Both the position numbers and the translations under genes were made by a program. A stretch of DNA of 64,000 bases, taken from the NCBI GenBank assembly GCA_025928545.1, contig JAICJH010000001.1, forward strand, positions 1 through 64,000, read 5' to 3'. This document shows, one piece after another, positions 20,755-29,424 of the stretch (the stretch's first letter is position 1; each line of letters opens with the position of its first letter). The notes under the pieces are model-generated. The model searched no databases and was not told where the DNA came from. It saw only the letters and a list, made by a program, of their open reading frames with translations. The stretch is from Bryobacteraceae bacterium. GTDB taxonomy: Bacteria > Acidobacteriota > Terriglobia > Bryobacterales > Bryobacteraceae.

Positions 20755-20930
20755 TCAGTGTTCTTCCGCCTTTTCCGCCAGTTACCGTTGGCGTTCGTTT
20801 CGCGTCTGGTTACCTGATCGGCACCTGTCACGAATTCCTTTATGGATTTCATTTGGCCTTTTTTTTGGGAAGCCCGCTAGAGTGCCGCCGGTTATTGTCC
20901 GATATAACTCTTGCAATACGGAGCTGAAAC

Positions 20931-21305
20931 ATGACGCCATTTGACCTGTTGATCGTCGACGACTCAACCGCCATTCGCAAGATCCTGCAAAGGGTTTTGC
21001 ACACCGCGGAAATTCCGATCCGCAGTATTTACGAGGCCGGCGACGGAATGGAGGCTCTGGCTGTTCTGCGGGCGAATCAGGTGACGCTGATTCTGTCGGA
21101 CATTAATATGCCCAATATGGATGGCCTTCAGCTGCTCGGTCAGGTGCGCGCCAACGAGAATTGGAAGCACGTTCCGGTGATTATGATCACGACGGAAGGC
21201 AGTCAGGCCAAAGTGTTGGAGGCTGCGCAACTGGGCGCCAGCGGGTACGTCCGCAAGCCGTTCACGCCCGAACAGATCAAGAGCACCATCGCAGGATTGG
21301 CGTAA
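20931..21305 (+). CDS. cheY: CheY-like response regulator (second copy)
   Basis: A 124-residue stand-alone receiver: LLIVDDSTAIRKIL, phosphoacceptor Asp in LILSDINMPNMDG, IMITTEG, and YVRKPFTPE near the end. GGAG precedes the ATG. It is transcribed divergently from cheA and followed after 27 bases by a CheX-like gene, making a compact CheY/phosphatase pair. It probably competes with or complements the CheY inside the main operon. Confidence 0.9.
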   Translation: MTPFDLLIVDDSTAIRKILQRVLHTAEIPIRSIYEAGDGMEALAVLRANQVTLILSDINMPNMDGLQLLGQVRANENWKHVPVIMITTEGSQAKVLEAAQLGASGYVRKPFTPEQIKSTIAGLA

Positions 21306-21332
21306 GTCCGACGGTGTCAAAAAGGAGATTCC

Positions 21333-21902
21333 ATGGAAAGACCGACCAGCTATACCGCGCTCGCAGAAGATGCTCCGATTGGACACGATGCGCTGATTGA
21401 ATTGATTCACGGCGCAACAATTGAAGTGCTGTCAACGATGCTGAGTCTGGAAACTCTGGCCGGTACAGCATATTTCGACTCGCAACCCAAAAAATCGGAT
21501 GGAGTCGTATCCTTTGTGGGCCTCGCCGGATCGAGATGCGTCGGGACCGGGAGTCTGCAATGCGATTCCGAGGTTGCCTGCAGGCTGGCTGCCCGGTTTC
21601 TCATGTCGGAATTCGATGCGGTCGATGATGAGGTGCTCGATGCTGTTGGCGAGTTGACCAATATGATCGTGGGTAACCTCAAGACCACACTGGAAAACCA
21701 TTTGGGTCAGATGGGGCTCAGTATTCCAACCGTTGTTTATGGTAAAAACTTCAGCACCCGCAGTCCGGGGCATGAGGAATGGACTGTAGTCCCTTTCTCA
21801 TGGGGGGAGAACCGCCTCCTTGTCAGAGTGTGCCTGAAGGCCAAAGAGGGCTGGCACGCGCTCCAACTCGGCGAAAAGCAGGAATTTGTTCTGGAAAGAT
21901 AA
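21333..21902 (+). CDS. CheX-like phosphatase (second copy)
   Basis: A 189-residue protein whose central helix AVGELTNMIVGNLK holds the CheX/CheC phosphatase pair E107 and N110. It is clearly paralogous to the protein at 12898-13422 but distant outside the core. AAGGAG lies upstream of the ATG. Pairing with the preceding CheY suggests that it dephosphorylates that regulator. Whether it is CheX proper or a divergent CheC-like protein is uncertain. Confidence 0.75.
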   Translation: MERPTSYTALAEDAPIGHDALIELIHGATIEVLSTMLSLETLAGTAYFDSQPKKSDGVVSFVGLAGSRCVGTGSLQCDSEVACRLAARFLMSEFDAVDDEVLDAVGELTNMIVGNLKTTLENHLGQMGLSIPTVVYGKNFSTRSPGHEEWTVVPFSWGENRLLVRVCLKAKEGWHALQLGEKQEFVLER

Positions 21903-21981
21903 CCGAGGTCCCTTCTCATCAAACAGGCCGCACCAGGGCTATGCCACCCAAACCTATCGTCTCCTGCCAGTGATATGTCAG

Positions 21982-21990
21982 TGATAGAAT
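21982..21990 (+). promoter_or_regulatory. Extended -10-like element before the LamG-like gene
   Basis: TGATAGAAT is a TGn-extended -10 element that ends seven bases before ATG 21998. There is no Shine-Dalgarno sequence and no good -35. It suggests a leaderless mRNA. Confidence 0.4.
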
Positions 21991-21997
21991 CCCCTGC

Positions 21998-22789
21998 ATG
22001 CGATTCCTGACGATAGCCTGCTTACTCCTTACGGCCGCCACACTTACCTCCAGCCTTTATGCGCAAAAACCCGTCCTGACGGAAGATTTCGAATCCGGGA
22101 AGATCGACCCCGCCGTCTGGGACACGCGCCAGAAAGGTGCTGAGACGATTGCAGTCGAGCCAGTCGATGGCGCCCATGGAAAATTCGCCCTTCACGTTCA
22201 CTATCCGGAAAACGAGCGCGGCGCTTATGCATTCATCGTTGCGACGCACCTTCCCGATTCAGCGCGTTCGCACTACTTCGGGCGCGCCTACGTGAAGTTC
22301 GCCCCCGCAGTTCCGCCAAAGAGCCACGCTCCGCTGATCTTCACGGGCGAGCCCGGCTGGCCCATCTCCAAATTCCAGGAGATAGGCCTGTCCAACGGCG
22401 ATTGGATGCCTTCCTATCAGGAAAACAAGTCGCCTGCCGGACAGGGCCGTGGCGAGGATACCCACCGCAGCAGCACAGAGCCTCCGATTGACAAATGGTT
22501 CCTGCTGGAATGGGAGTTCAACGATAACCCCAACACCATCACCATTTGGGTGGATGGACAAGTGGTTCCAAACAAAGTTGGTGGTCAGGACGTCACCGTC
22601 GTTCCTTTCGTCTGGCCGAAACCGGCTCCCAACGCGGCAACGCCGGTTGAGTCGAAGACGTCGAATCTGGTGGGTGGCTACCAGGAGTGGGGTTTCGGCA
22701 ATCGGGTCTGGCAGGTTCCGGCGCCCGCGATGGATATCTATTACGACGACATCGCAGTTTCCGCCGCGCGTCTCGGGCCCGCAAAGTGA
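21998..22789 (+). CDS. Secreted LamG/concanavalin-like protein
   Basis: A 263-residue exported protein: signal peptide FLTIACLLLTAATLTSS ending near YAQ. The mature start TEDFESGKIDPAVWDT and the later WFLLEWEFNDNPNTITIWVD and MDIYYDDIAVSA are typical of concanavalin A-like jelly-roll domains in polysaccharide lyases and glucanases. I see no obvious catalytic residues, so it may be a lectin or a lyase of unrecognised type. It is the first gene of a block of exported proteins on the plus strand; the DUF1552 gene follows after a 224-base gap in which I see nothing else. Confidence 0.6.
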   Translation: MRFLTIACLLLTAATLTSSLYAQKPVLTEDFESGKIDPAVWDTRQKGAETIAVEPVDGAHGKFALHVHYPENERGAYAFIVATHLPDSARSHYFGRAYVKFAPAVPPKSHAPLIFTGEPGWPISKFQEIGLSNGDWMPSYQENKSPAGQGRGEDTHRSSTEPPIDKWFLLEWEFNDNPNTITIWVDGQVVPNKVGGQDVTVVPFVWPKPAPNAATPVESKTSNLVGGYQEWGFGNRVWQVPAPAMDIYYDDIAVSAARLGPAK

Positions 22790-23013
22790 TACCGTTTCCT
22801 GGGCACCTGCGTCAATTCGTGCGTCGAAACCCGCCTGGAACAACTGAGTCCGGGAGCGACCATAAACCCTTGTAACCATTGGCTTGGCCGGATCGTCATT
22901 TCCCTGAGCAGTTTGGTCCGACAAAAAACATGGCACCGCTTCCATCCGGCGATGAAATGTCATAAAATATCTATCAGTCCGGAGTCCGTCCCCCGAGGAG
23001 TTTATTAAAGACG

Positions 23014-24360
23014 ATGTACATCACTCAAAAAGCGCTTTCGAGAAGAACCGTTTTGCGGGGCATGGGCACGGCCGCGGTGGCCCTGCCATTTCTTGAGTCG
23101 ATGACTCCGGCTCTGGCTGCGCCTACCAAATCTCCCGTACGGCTCGCCTTCCTCTACGTGCCGAACGGCATCATGATGAAGGACTGGAACCCGGAAGTGG
23201 ATTACGAAGGTAAGTTCCGGGAATTTCCGCGCGCCCTGAAGCCGCTCGAAGGCTTCAAGGACGACATGCTGCAACTCGGCAACCTGACCCACAACAGCGG
23301 TCGGGCACTCCTCGATGGCGCGGGCGACCATGGCCGGTGCTCTGGTTCATACCTCACAGGTATCCAGGTCAAGAAGACCACTGTCGATATCAAAGCCAGC
23401 ATCTCGTGCTATCAGATCATTGCCAACAAAATTGGCAGCCAGACGCGCTTCCCTTCCCTCGAACTCGGCATGGACGATGCCCGTCAGGCCGGCGACTGCG
23501 ATTCCGGTTATTCCTGTGCTTATACCAACAATCTGGCATGGCGCAGCGAGACCCAGCCCTTACCGCCGACTCTCGATCCCCGTGTCTTCTTCGAACGCCT
23601 CTTTGGCGACGGTGCGATTCTGACGCCGGAAGAACGCGCACAGCAGGCCAAAGACCGCCAGAGCATTCTGGACTTCGTCACCGCCGACACAAAGAAGCTG
23701 CAAAGCTCCCTCGGCCCGACGGACAAGCGCAAGCTCGATGAGTATCTTTCTTCCATCCGCGAAGTAGAGCGTCAGCTGGAAAAGGCTGAAAAAGACAACG
23801 CCCACATCAATCCCGGTATGGACAAGCCTTACGGCGTACCGGCCGATTTTGCGGAACATTTCAAGCTTTTGACCGACATGATGACGATTGCCTTCCAGAG
23901 CGACATGACCCGCGTCATGACGTTCATGGTGACGCACGAAGGCACTTCACGCGCCTATCGCGAGATCGGCATTCCGGACGGACATCATCCCTGTACGCAC
24001 CATCAGGGCAAGCCGGATTTGATCGAAAAGGTTTCGCAGATCAACGAGTACCACACAAAGCAGCTGGCGGGCTTCCTCGCCAAGCTCAAAGCCACCAAAG
24101 AAGGCGATTCGAACCTGCTCGATAACTCCATGATCATTTATGGCGCAGGTCTGTCGGATGGCAACCGCCATCTCCATGAAGATCTGCCGACGCTGCTGAT
24201 CGGACGGGGCGGTGGCGCCCTGAAGCCGGGACGCCGCGTGGTTTATCGCAGAGAAACGCCGATGTGCAATCTCCATCTCACCTTGATGGACCGCATGGGC
24301 GTACCCGTAGAGAATTTTGGCGACGCTTCAGGCTCGCTGGATCCGGCGAGCCTGTCGTAA
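23014..24360 (+). CDS. DUF1552 family exported protein
   Basis: A 448-residue protein with a twin-arginine-like leader (SRRTVLRGMGTAAVALPFL). VRLAFLYVPNGIMMKDWNPE, GDHGRCSGSYLTG, FPSLELGMDD and NLAWRSETQPLPPTLDPR are typical of DUF1552 proteins, common in Planctomycetes, Myxobacteria and Acidobacteria and usually encoded beside DUF1592 cytochromes. The molecular function is unknown. A good ribosome binding site (GAGGAG) precedes the ATG. Its DUF1592 partner lies two genes downstream at 25562, separated by a nucleoside-hydrolase-like gene. Confidence 0.85.
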   Translation: MYITQKALSRRTVLRGMGTAAVALPFLESMTPALAAPTKSPVRLAFLYVPNGIMMKDWNPEVDYEGKFREFPRALKPLEGFKDDMLQLGNLTHNSGRALLDGAGDHGRCSGSYLTGIQVKKTTVDIKASISCYQIIANKIGSQTRFPSLELGMDDARQAGDCDSGYSCAYTNNLAWRSETQPLPPTLDPRVFFERLFGDGAILTPEERAQQAKDRQSILDFVTADTKKLQSSLGPTDKRKLDEYLSSIREVERQLEKAEKDNAHINPGMDKPYGVPADFAEHFKLLTDMMTIAFQSDMTRVMTFMVTHEGTSRAYREIGIPDGHHPCTHHQGKPDLIEKVSQINEYHTKQLAGFLAKLKATKEGDSNLLDNSMIIYGAGLSDGNRHLHEDLPTLLIGRGGGALKPGRRVVYRRETPMCNLHLTLMDRMGVPVENFGDASGSLDPASLS

Positions 24361-24422
24361 ACGATCGGGCCAGGTAGTCGGGTTAACCACCCACACGACA
24401 ATTCGAGTTGTGAAGGAGAACC

Positions 24423-25538
24423 ATGCAGGGACGCGGCGTAGTAAAGCCACCTACCGGAGTCACGTTTGACAGCGACTTCGGCAATTCCATCGACAGTGTT
24501 CTGACTGTTGCGCTTTTGCGCGCCATGTCGGGCAAAGGCGAGACGCGGGTCATTTCCGTCAGTATCAGCAAATCCAACATCAAGGCTGCGCAGGCGGAAG
24601 ATGCCATCACCAACTTCTACGCCGGCGGCCCGGTGGCCGGCGGTACTGGATTTGGCGGCGGCCCGGATAAGATCGGTCTGGCTACCGACGGAAAATTGAA
24701 GGAAGATACGCCCATTCTCAGCGCGGTGGTCGCTAAGAAGACCGCCGATGGCAAGCCTGCTTTTCCATCCCAGGTTTCCGGCGTCATCGATACCGCGGAG
24801 TGCGCCGTCACCATGCGCAATATGCTGCTGGCGCAAAACGATCTGAATGCCGTCGTGGTGCTGGATGGCCCGGCCACGAATGTGGTCCAGTTGATGGGCC
24901 TCTACGGCGCGAAGCCTCAGATTGTCGCCAAGGTGAAGTACATGGTTGTCGCCGCGGGTTCGTACCCCAACGGCGCGGCCGAAGCGAGTATCAAAGCCGA
25001 TATCGCGGCGGCGCGAAAGATGTTTGCCGAATGGCCCACTCCAATCATTGCGGTGGGCTCCGAAGTCGGCGAAGCGATTCCCTACCCCGGCTCCAGTATT
25101 GAGAAAGACTTCTCTTATGCGCCGCTGCATCCGGTAGTGGATGCTTACAAAGCATTCAAACCGATGCCGTATGACGCGCCGGTTCCCGGCATGGCTGCGG
25201 CGCTCTATGCGGTGCATCCGGATGACGGATATTTCAAGCTTTCCGAACCCGGCACTATCACCGTGCTGGACGATGGCCGCACCAAATTCACTCCCGGTCC
25301 AGGCGGCAAGCATCGCTACCTGATCGCAGACCCCGCCCAGAAAGACAAGGTCACCAAACTGTACACGGAGCTTGTATCCGCAAAGCCTGTCCCGCCGGCA
25401 GGGCGCGGCGGACGTGGCGGACGTGGGTTCTCTGGCTTCGGTGGGCGTGGAGGATCCGGTGGCCGGGGAGTTCTTCCCCCCGCTATTGCTCCCGCGGCGC
25501 CACCACCCGTAGCCAACGTACCTCCTCCGCAGGAATAG
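24423..25538 (+). CDS. Nucleoside-hydrolase-like protein with Gly/Arg-rich tail
   Basis: A 371-residue protein similar to inosine/uridine-preferring nucleoside hydrolases. The N-terminal metal motif is altered: D16, D18 and D24 in FDSDFGNSIDSV, where the family has DxDxxxDD. The GPxTN motif is present as DGPATNVVQLMG and is followed by VVAAGSYPNG. Residues from about 330 onward are low-complexity (RGGRGGRGFSGFGGRGG, then Pro/Ala-rich). AAGGAG precedes the ATG; no signal peptide is visible, unlike its neighbours. It lies between the DUF1552 and DUF1592 genes, probably in one transcript. Substrate and activity unproven. Confidence 0.7.
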   Translation: MQGRGVVKPPTGVTFDSDFGNSIDSVLTVALLRAMSGKGETRVISVSISKSNIKAAQAEDAITNFYAGGPVAGGTGFGGGPDKIGLATDGKLKEDTPILSAVVAKKTADGKPAFPSQVSGVIDTAECAVTMRNMLLAQNDLNAVVVLDGPATNVVQLMGLYGAKPQIVAKVKYMVVAAGSYPNGAAEASIKADIAAARKMFAEWPTPIIAVGSEVGEAIPYPGSSIEKDFSYAPLHPVVDAYKAFKPMPYDAPVPGMAAALYAVHPDDGYFKLSEPGTITVLDDGRTKFTPGPGGKHRYLIADPAQKDKVTKLYTELVSAKPVPPAGRGGRGGRGFSGFGGRGGSGGRGVLPPAIAPAAPPPVANVPPPQE

Positions 25539-25561
25539 TCCCGATTTAATAAGGAAATATA

Positions 25562-28075
25562 ATGCGTCACTCTCTTAACAGCGCACGGCCTGCTCGCACC
25601 AGGCGTCAACAGCTGTCGCCGATCTCTAAGCCCCGCGTTACAGCCCGTGCGCTCAAGGTTTGCGCGTTTTTGATGGCGGCGGGCACGGTTGGCTTTTTGC
25701 TGGCCGCTGAGTCCTCCACCACACCTCCCGCGAAAAAGGCCACGGCTCCCCCGGTAAAGACCGCAACCGCGGCGAAACCGGCTTCTGCCGCGGCAAAGTC
25801 GGCAGCACCATCCCAGGCAGCATTCGATAAGGCAGTGAAGCCCCTCTTCGAGTCCACGTGTTCCATGTGTCACTCATCGGGTCTCGCCTCCGGCAACCTG
25901 AACATGGAGCAATACGGCACGGTTGCTTCGCTGAGTACAGACCGCGACGAATGGGACAAGATCGTGCGCCGCCTCCAGGCCGGCGAAATGCCTCCTGCCG
26001 CCATTCCCCGCACGGACGAGATGAAAGCCCAGATCGCCACCGCGGTCAGCTTCGCGCAGGAAGAATTCAAGCGCCTCGATGCACTCGAGAAACCGGATCC
26101 CGGCCGCGTCACGGCCCGCCGCCTGAATCGCTCGGAATACTCCAACACAATCCGCGATCTGCTCGCAGTCGATTTTCGCGCTGACAAAAGCTTCCCAACC
26201 GACGATTCCGGTGAGGGCTTCGACAATATCGGTGACATTCTCACCGTTTCGCCGCTGCTGATGGATAAGTACATCTCCGCCGCCCGGACAATCGCCGCGC
26301 GCGCCATCGGCGCCAATCCTCTGCCGCCCAAGCCCGTCGAGATGGAATACAGCACGCGTCTGAAAACCATCCGCCGCGTTGACGCGAGCGACGTGGAAGC
26401 CACTCACAGGGTGGATTTCGACGCCGAGTACGACATCCGCATCGGGCTGCCGGGCCAGCGCGCGGCCGACGCGAAGCCGGTATCTTTGGGCTTCTGGATG
26501 GATGGCAAGCTGCTGAATACGATCACAGCCCAGACAAAGCCTTCCGGCCTCACTTACTTTAACCCCTACTCGGAAGAGCACATGCGGCTCTACCTTCCGG
26601 AAGGCGATCACGTCTTCCGCCTGGGCTTCATCAACGACGATTTTGTCAAAACCCTGGCCGATAAAGATCTGTACAACGACAAGGTGAACAAGTTCATCAG
26701 TTCGGTCTTCTTCGTCGGGCCCTATCCATCTAAGGTGGAAAAAGAAAGCCGCAAAAAGATTCTGATCTGCGACCCAGCCACAGGACCGGCCTGCGTGGAT
26801 AAAATCATCTCCACCCTGGCTCGCCGCGCCTATCGCCGGCCTGTCACGAAGACCGAAGTTGCCGCCCTCACCCGCTTCACAACCATGGCGAAAGCCGAAG
26901 GCCGCACACCGGAACAGGGTATCCAGCTGGCGATTCAGGCTATGCTGGTTTCACCCCATTTCCTTTTCCATATCGAGCACGATTCGAATCCGACCGATCC
27001 CAACACCGCGCACAAGCTTTCCGACATGGAATTGGCGAACAGGTTGAGCTATTTCCTGTGGAGTTCCATGCCGGATGAAGAATTACAGGCGCTCGGCGAG
27101 GCAGGTAAGCTCTCACAACCGGCCGTTCTCGACGCCCAGGTCAAGCGCATGCTGACCGACAAGAAGGCATCGGCAATGGCGGAAAACTTCGCGGGCCAGT
27201 GGCTCGAAATTCGTAATCTCGACAACATCAAGCCGGATCCGGGCAAGTTCCCTGCATGGAACCCCGAGCTGCGCGATGCGTTCAAAACCGAGACGCGGAT
27301 GTTCTTCGATAACATGCTGCGCGAGAATCGGCCTATTGGCGAATTCCTGAACGCACGCTACACCTATCTCAACGAGTTTCTCGCGAAATACTATGGAATC
27401 AATGACGTTAAAGGTCCCGATTTCCGCCGTGTCGATCTCAAGACCGAAGAGCGCGGCGGCATACTGAGCCAGGGCAGCGTACTGGCGGTTTCAAGCTATC
27501 CTTCGCGTACTTCCGTCGTGATTCGCGGCAAGTACATTCTGCAGAATATTCTCGGCACCCCGCCGCCCCCTCCCCCACCGGACGTTCCGCCACTGGATGA
27601 AAGCACCGTCGGAACCGCGATGTCGTTGCGCCAGCAGATGGAAAAGCACCGCGCCAACGCGGTTTGCGCCTCTTGCCATTCGCGGATGGATCCGCTGGGA
27701 TTCGGTCTCGAAAACTACGATGCAGTCGGCAAGTGGCGTACAACCGACGGCAAGTTCCCCGTGGATTCCAGCGGCGTTCTGCCGAGCGGAAAATCTTTCT
27801 CGACCCCCCTCCAGATGCGTGAGATTCTCACCGGCATGCAGGCGGATTTCGCGCGCTGCCTGACGGAGAAGATGCTCGTCTACGCACTCGGGCGCGGTCT
27901 GAAGCCCTACGACAAACACACAGTGTCCGACATTGACACGAAGCTCGCGGCATCGGGATACGGCTTCCAGACGCTGGTCAGCGAGGTCGTCCATAGTCTG
28001 CCCTTCCTCGAACGCCGCGGAGAAGACGTGACGTCGGAAACGATAGCCAAACCCAAACAGGTAGCGGCGAAATAG
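25562..28075 (+). CDS. DUF1592/DUF1588-type c-heme protein
   Basis: An 837-residue exported protein of the composite DUF1587-DUF1592-DUF1588-DUF1585 type. A hydrophobic N-terminal segment (32-49) and an Ala/Pro/Lys linker lead to a cytochrome c domain with C100-S-M-C103-H104. Then come TARRLNRSEYSNTIRDLL (DUF1587), ALTRFTTMAKAEG and LVSPHFLFHIEHD, NRLSYFLWSSMPDEEL (DUF1592), and near the C-terminus a second heme-like CASCH at 702-706 followed by RMDPLGFGLENYDAVG (DUF1588). Such proteins occur with DUF1552 partners and are suspected of redox-linked polymer breakdown, but the function is not established. AAGGAA precedes the ATG. Confidence 0.87.
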   Translation: MRHSLNSARPARTRRQQLSPISKPRVTARALKVCAFLMAAGTVGFLLAAESSTTPPAKKATAPPVKTATAAKPASAAAKSAAPSQAAFDKAVKPLFESTCSMCHSSGLASGNLNMEQYGTVASLSTDRDEWDKIVRRLQAGEMPPAAIPRTDEMKAQIATAVSFAQEEFKRLDALEKPDPGRVTARRLNRSEYSNTIRDLLAVDFRADKSFPTDDSGEGFDNIGDILTVSPLLMDKYISAARTIAARAIGANPLPPKPVEMEYSTRLKTIRRVDASDVEATHRVDFDAEYDIRIGLPGQRAADAKPVSLGFWMDGKLLNTITAQTKPSGLTYFNPYSEEHMRLYLPEGDHVFRLGFINDDFVKTLADKDLYNDKVNKFISSVFFVGPYPSKVEKESRKKILICDPATGPACVDKIISTLARRAYRRPVTKTEVAALTRFTTMAKAEGRTPEQGIQLAIQAMLVSPHFLFHIEHDSNPTDPNTAHKLSDMELANRLSYFLWSSMPDEELQALGEAGKLSQPAVLDAQVKRMLTDKKASAMAENFAGQWLEIRNLDNIKPDPGKFPAWNPELRDAFKTETRMFFDNMLRENRPIGEFLNARYTYLNEFLAKYYGINDVKGPDFRRVDLKTEERGGILSQGSVLAVSSYPSRTSVVIRGKYILQNILGTPPPPPPPDVPPLDESTVGTAMSLRQQMEKHRANAVCASCHSRMDPLGFGLENYDAVGKWRTTDGKFPVDSSGVLPSGKSFSTPLQMREILTGMQADFARCLTEKMLVYALGRGLKPYDKHTVSDIDTKLAASGYGFQTLVSEVVHSLPFLERRGEDVTSETIAKPKQVAAK

Positions 28076-28244
28076 CAATCGCGACAGCCTCGCCGAACCG
28101 CGGCGCGCGTCTCACGCGTCCCGCCTTACGCATCATTCCCACACCGGGGTCGCGACTATAGAGGGAAGCGGCACCCGGGCGCGACTGACCCACAATCGCG
28201 AGCGCGGGATCTTGTAGAATGGCTACCGGACCTTCAGGAGCCAT

Positions 28245-29291
28245 ATGAACCTCAACAGACGCGATTTTGGAAAAATGGCGCTTGCCGCCGCTGCCGCACC
28301 TTCACTCCTTTCCGCAAAACCCGACTCGGTTTACGGCGGCGTCCAGATGGGCGTCATTACTTACAGCTTCCGCGATATGCCCAACGCTCACACGGATGCT
28401 GTCGCGATGCTGAAGTATGTCTCCGACGCCAACGCGAGCGGAATTGAGCTGATGAACGACGCGGCTGAAGCGTTCGCCGGATCTCCCGCCGCCGCGTATG
28501 CCGCCGGACGTGGCGGTGGCGGCGGCACCATTGTCATGGGACGGGGTGGACGCGGTGCGAGCGGCGCTGTACAGATGACGCCGGAGGAGCAGGCCAAAAT
28601 GCAGGCCGCCCGCGACGAAATGATGAAACAGCAACAGTCGCGCGCTGAAGAACTGAAGAAGTGGCGGCTTTCTGTTTCAATGGACAAGTACAAGGAGCTT
28701 CGCAAACTCTACAACGACGCGGGCGTGAGTATCTACGCCTTCAAGCTGGAGCCGCTGCCTCCCAACATGTCGGACGATGAGATGGACTACATCTTCACCG
28801 TAGGCAAGACGCTCGGTGCCAATCACGTCACGACGGAGCTTTCCACGAACACTGCCCTCACCCAAAAATGGGGCGATACCGCTCTCCGCCATGGGATGCG
28901 GACTGCCTACCACGCGCACGAACAGGCGAAGATCGACGCCTGGGATGCGGTGCTCGCCCAATCAAAAGGCAACGCTGCGAACATCGATCTCGGACATTAC
29001 TTCGCCGGGACCGGACAGAGCCCCATTCCAGCCATGGAAAAACTCCACGACCGAATCGGCAGCGTTCACCTGAAAGATCGTAAAGCAAGCAGCACGCCCG
29101 GCGGCCGCGACGGCGCCAATCTTCCCTGGGGCCTGGGCGACACTCCAATCGTCGAAATCCTTCAGACCATCAAGAAGAATAAATATACCTTCCCGGTGAG
29201 CGTGGAACTGGAATACGCCGTCCCGCAGGGCTCCGACTCGGTGGTCGAAGTCAAGAAGTGCATCGAGTACGCGCGCAAAGCTCTCGCTTAG
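28245..29291 (+). CDS. Exported sugar phosphate isomerase/epimerase-like TIM-barrel protein
   Basis: A 348-residue protein with a Tat-like leader (NRRDFGKMALAAAAAPSLL) and a xylose isomerase-like barrel: MGVITYSFRDMPN opening, YHAHEQAKIDAWDAVL, NIDLGHYFAGTG, IGSVHLKDRK and FPVSVELEYA. The metal-binding Glu/His/Asp positions of the AP endonuclease 2 superfamily appear to be kept. A Gly/Arg-rich insert (about residues 84-108) and a charged helix after it interrupt the first third. AGGAG precedes the ATG, and a TAGAAT element lies at 28216-28221. Exported members of this group act on sugars or cyclitols; the substrate is unknown. Confidence 0.75.
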   Translation: MNLNRRDFGKMALAAAAAPSLLSAKPDSVYGGVQMGVITYSFRDMPNAHTDAVAMLKYVSDANASGIELMNDAAEAFAGSPAAAYAAGRGGGGGTIVMGRGGRGASGAVQMTPEEQAKMQAARDEMMKQQQSRAEELKKWRLSVSMDKYKELRKLYNDAGVSIYAFKLEPLPPNMSDDEMDYIFTVGKTLGANHVTTELSTNTALTQKWGDTALRHGMRTAYHAHEQAKIDAWDAVLAQSKGNAANIDLGHYFAGTGQSPIPAMEKLHDRIGSVHLKDRKASSTPGGRDGANLPWGLGDTPIVEILQTIKKNKYTFPVSVELEYAVPQGSDSVVEVKKCIEYARKALA

Positions 29292-29308
29292 CGCCAACGC
29301 CCTAACGT

Positions 29309-29335
29309 GCGCGGCTCGCCGATGCCGAGCCGCGC
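29309..29335. terminator. Perfect 10-bp hairpin between convergent genes
   Basis: GCGCGGCTCG (29309-29318) and CGAGCCGCGC (29326-29335) are perfect inverted repeats around a 7-base loop, placed 18 bases after one stop codon and 90 bases from the convergent one. No T-tract follows on either strand, so it is terminator-like rather than a canonical intrinsic terminator. Confidence 0.5.
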
Positions 29336-29424
29336 GTCAACCAATACCGGTCCGTGCGCAACCCCGATTTTGAGCCGCGCGCGCGAGCCAGCGGTACCCA
29401 AACTCTTTCACCCGCGCCGTTTAT

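Noticed and set aside
20851..20885. T-run (eight T) followed by GC-rich bases between cheA and cheY2 as a terminator
   Set aside because: It sits in a divergent promoter region with no gene ending there, and no stable stem precedes the T-run.
21998..29291. Secondary-metabolite cluster
   Set aside because: Genes encode exported hydrolases and redox proteins; no synthase, carrier or tailoring enzymes.
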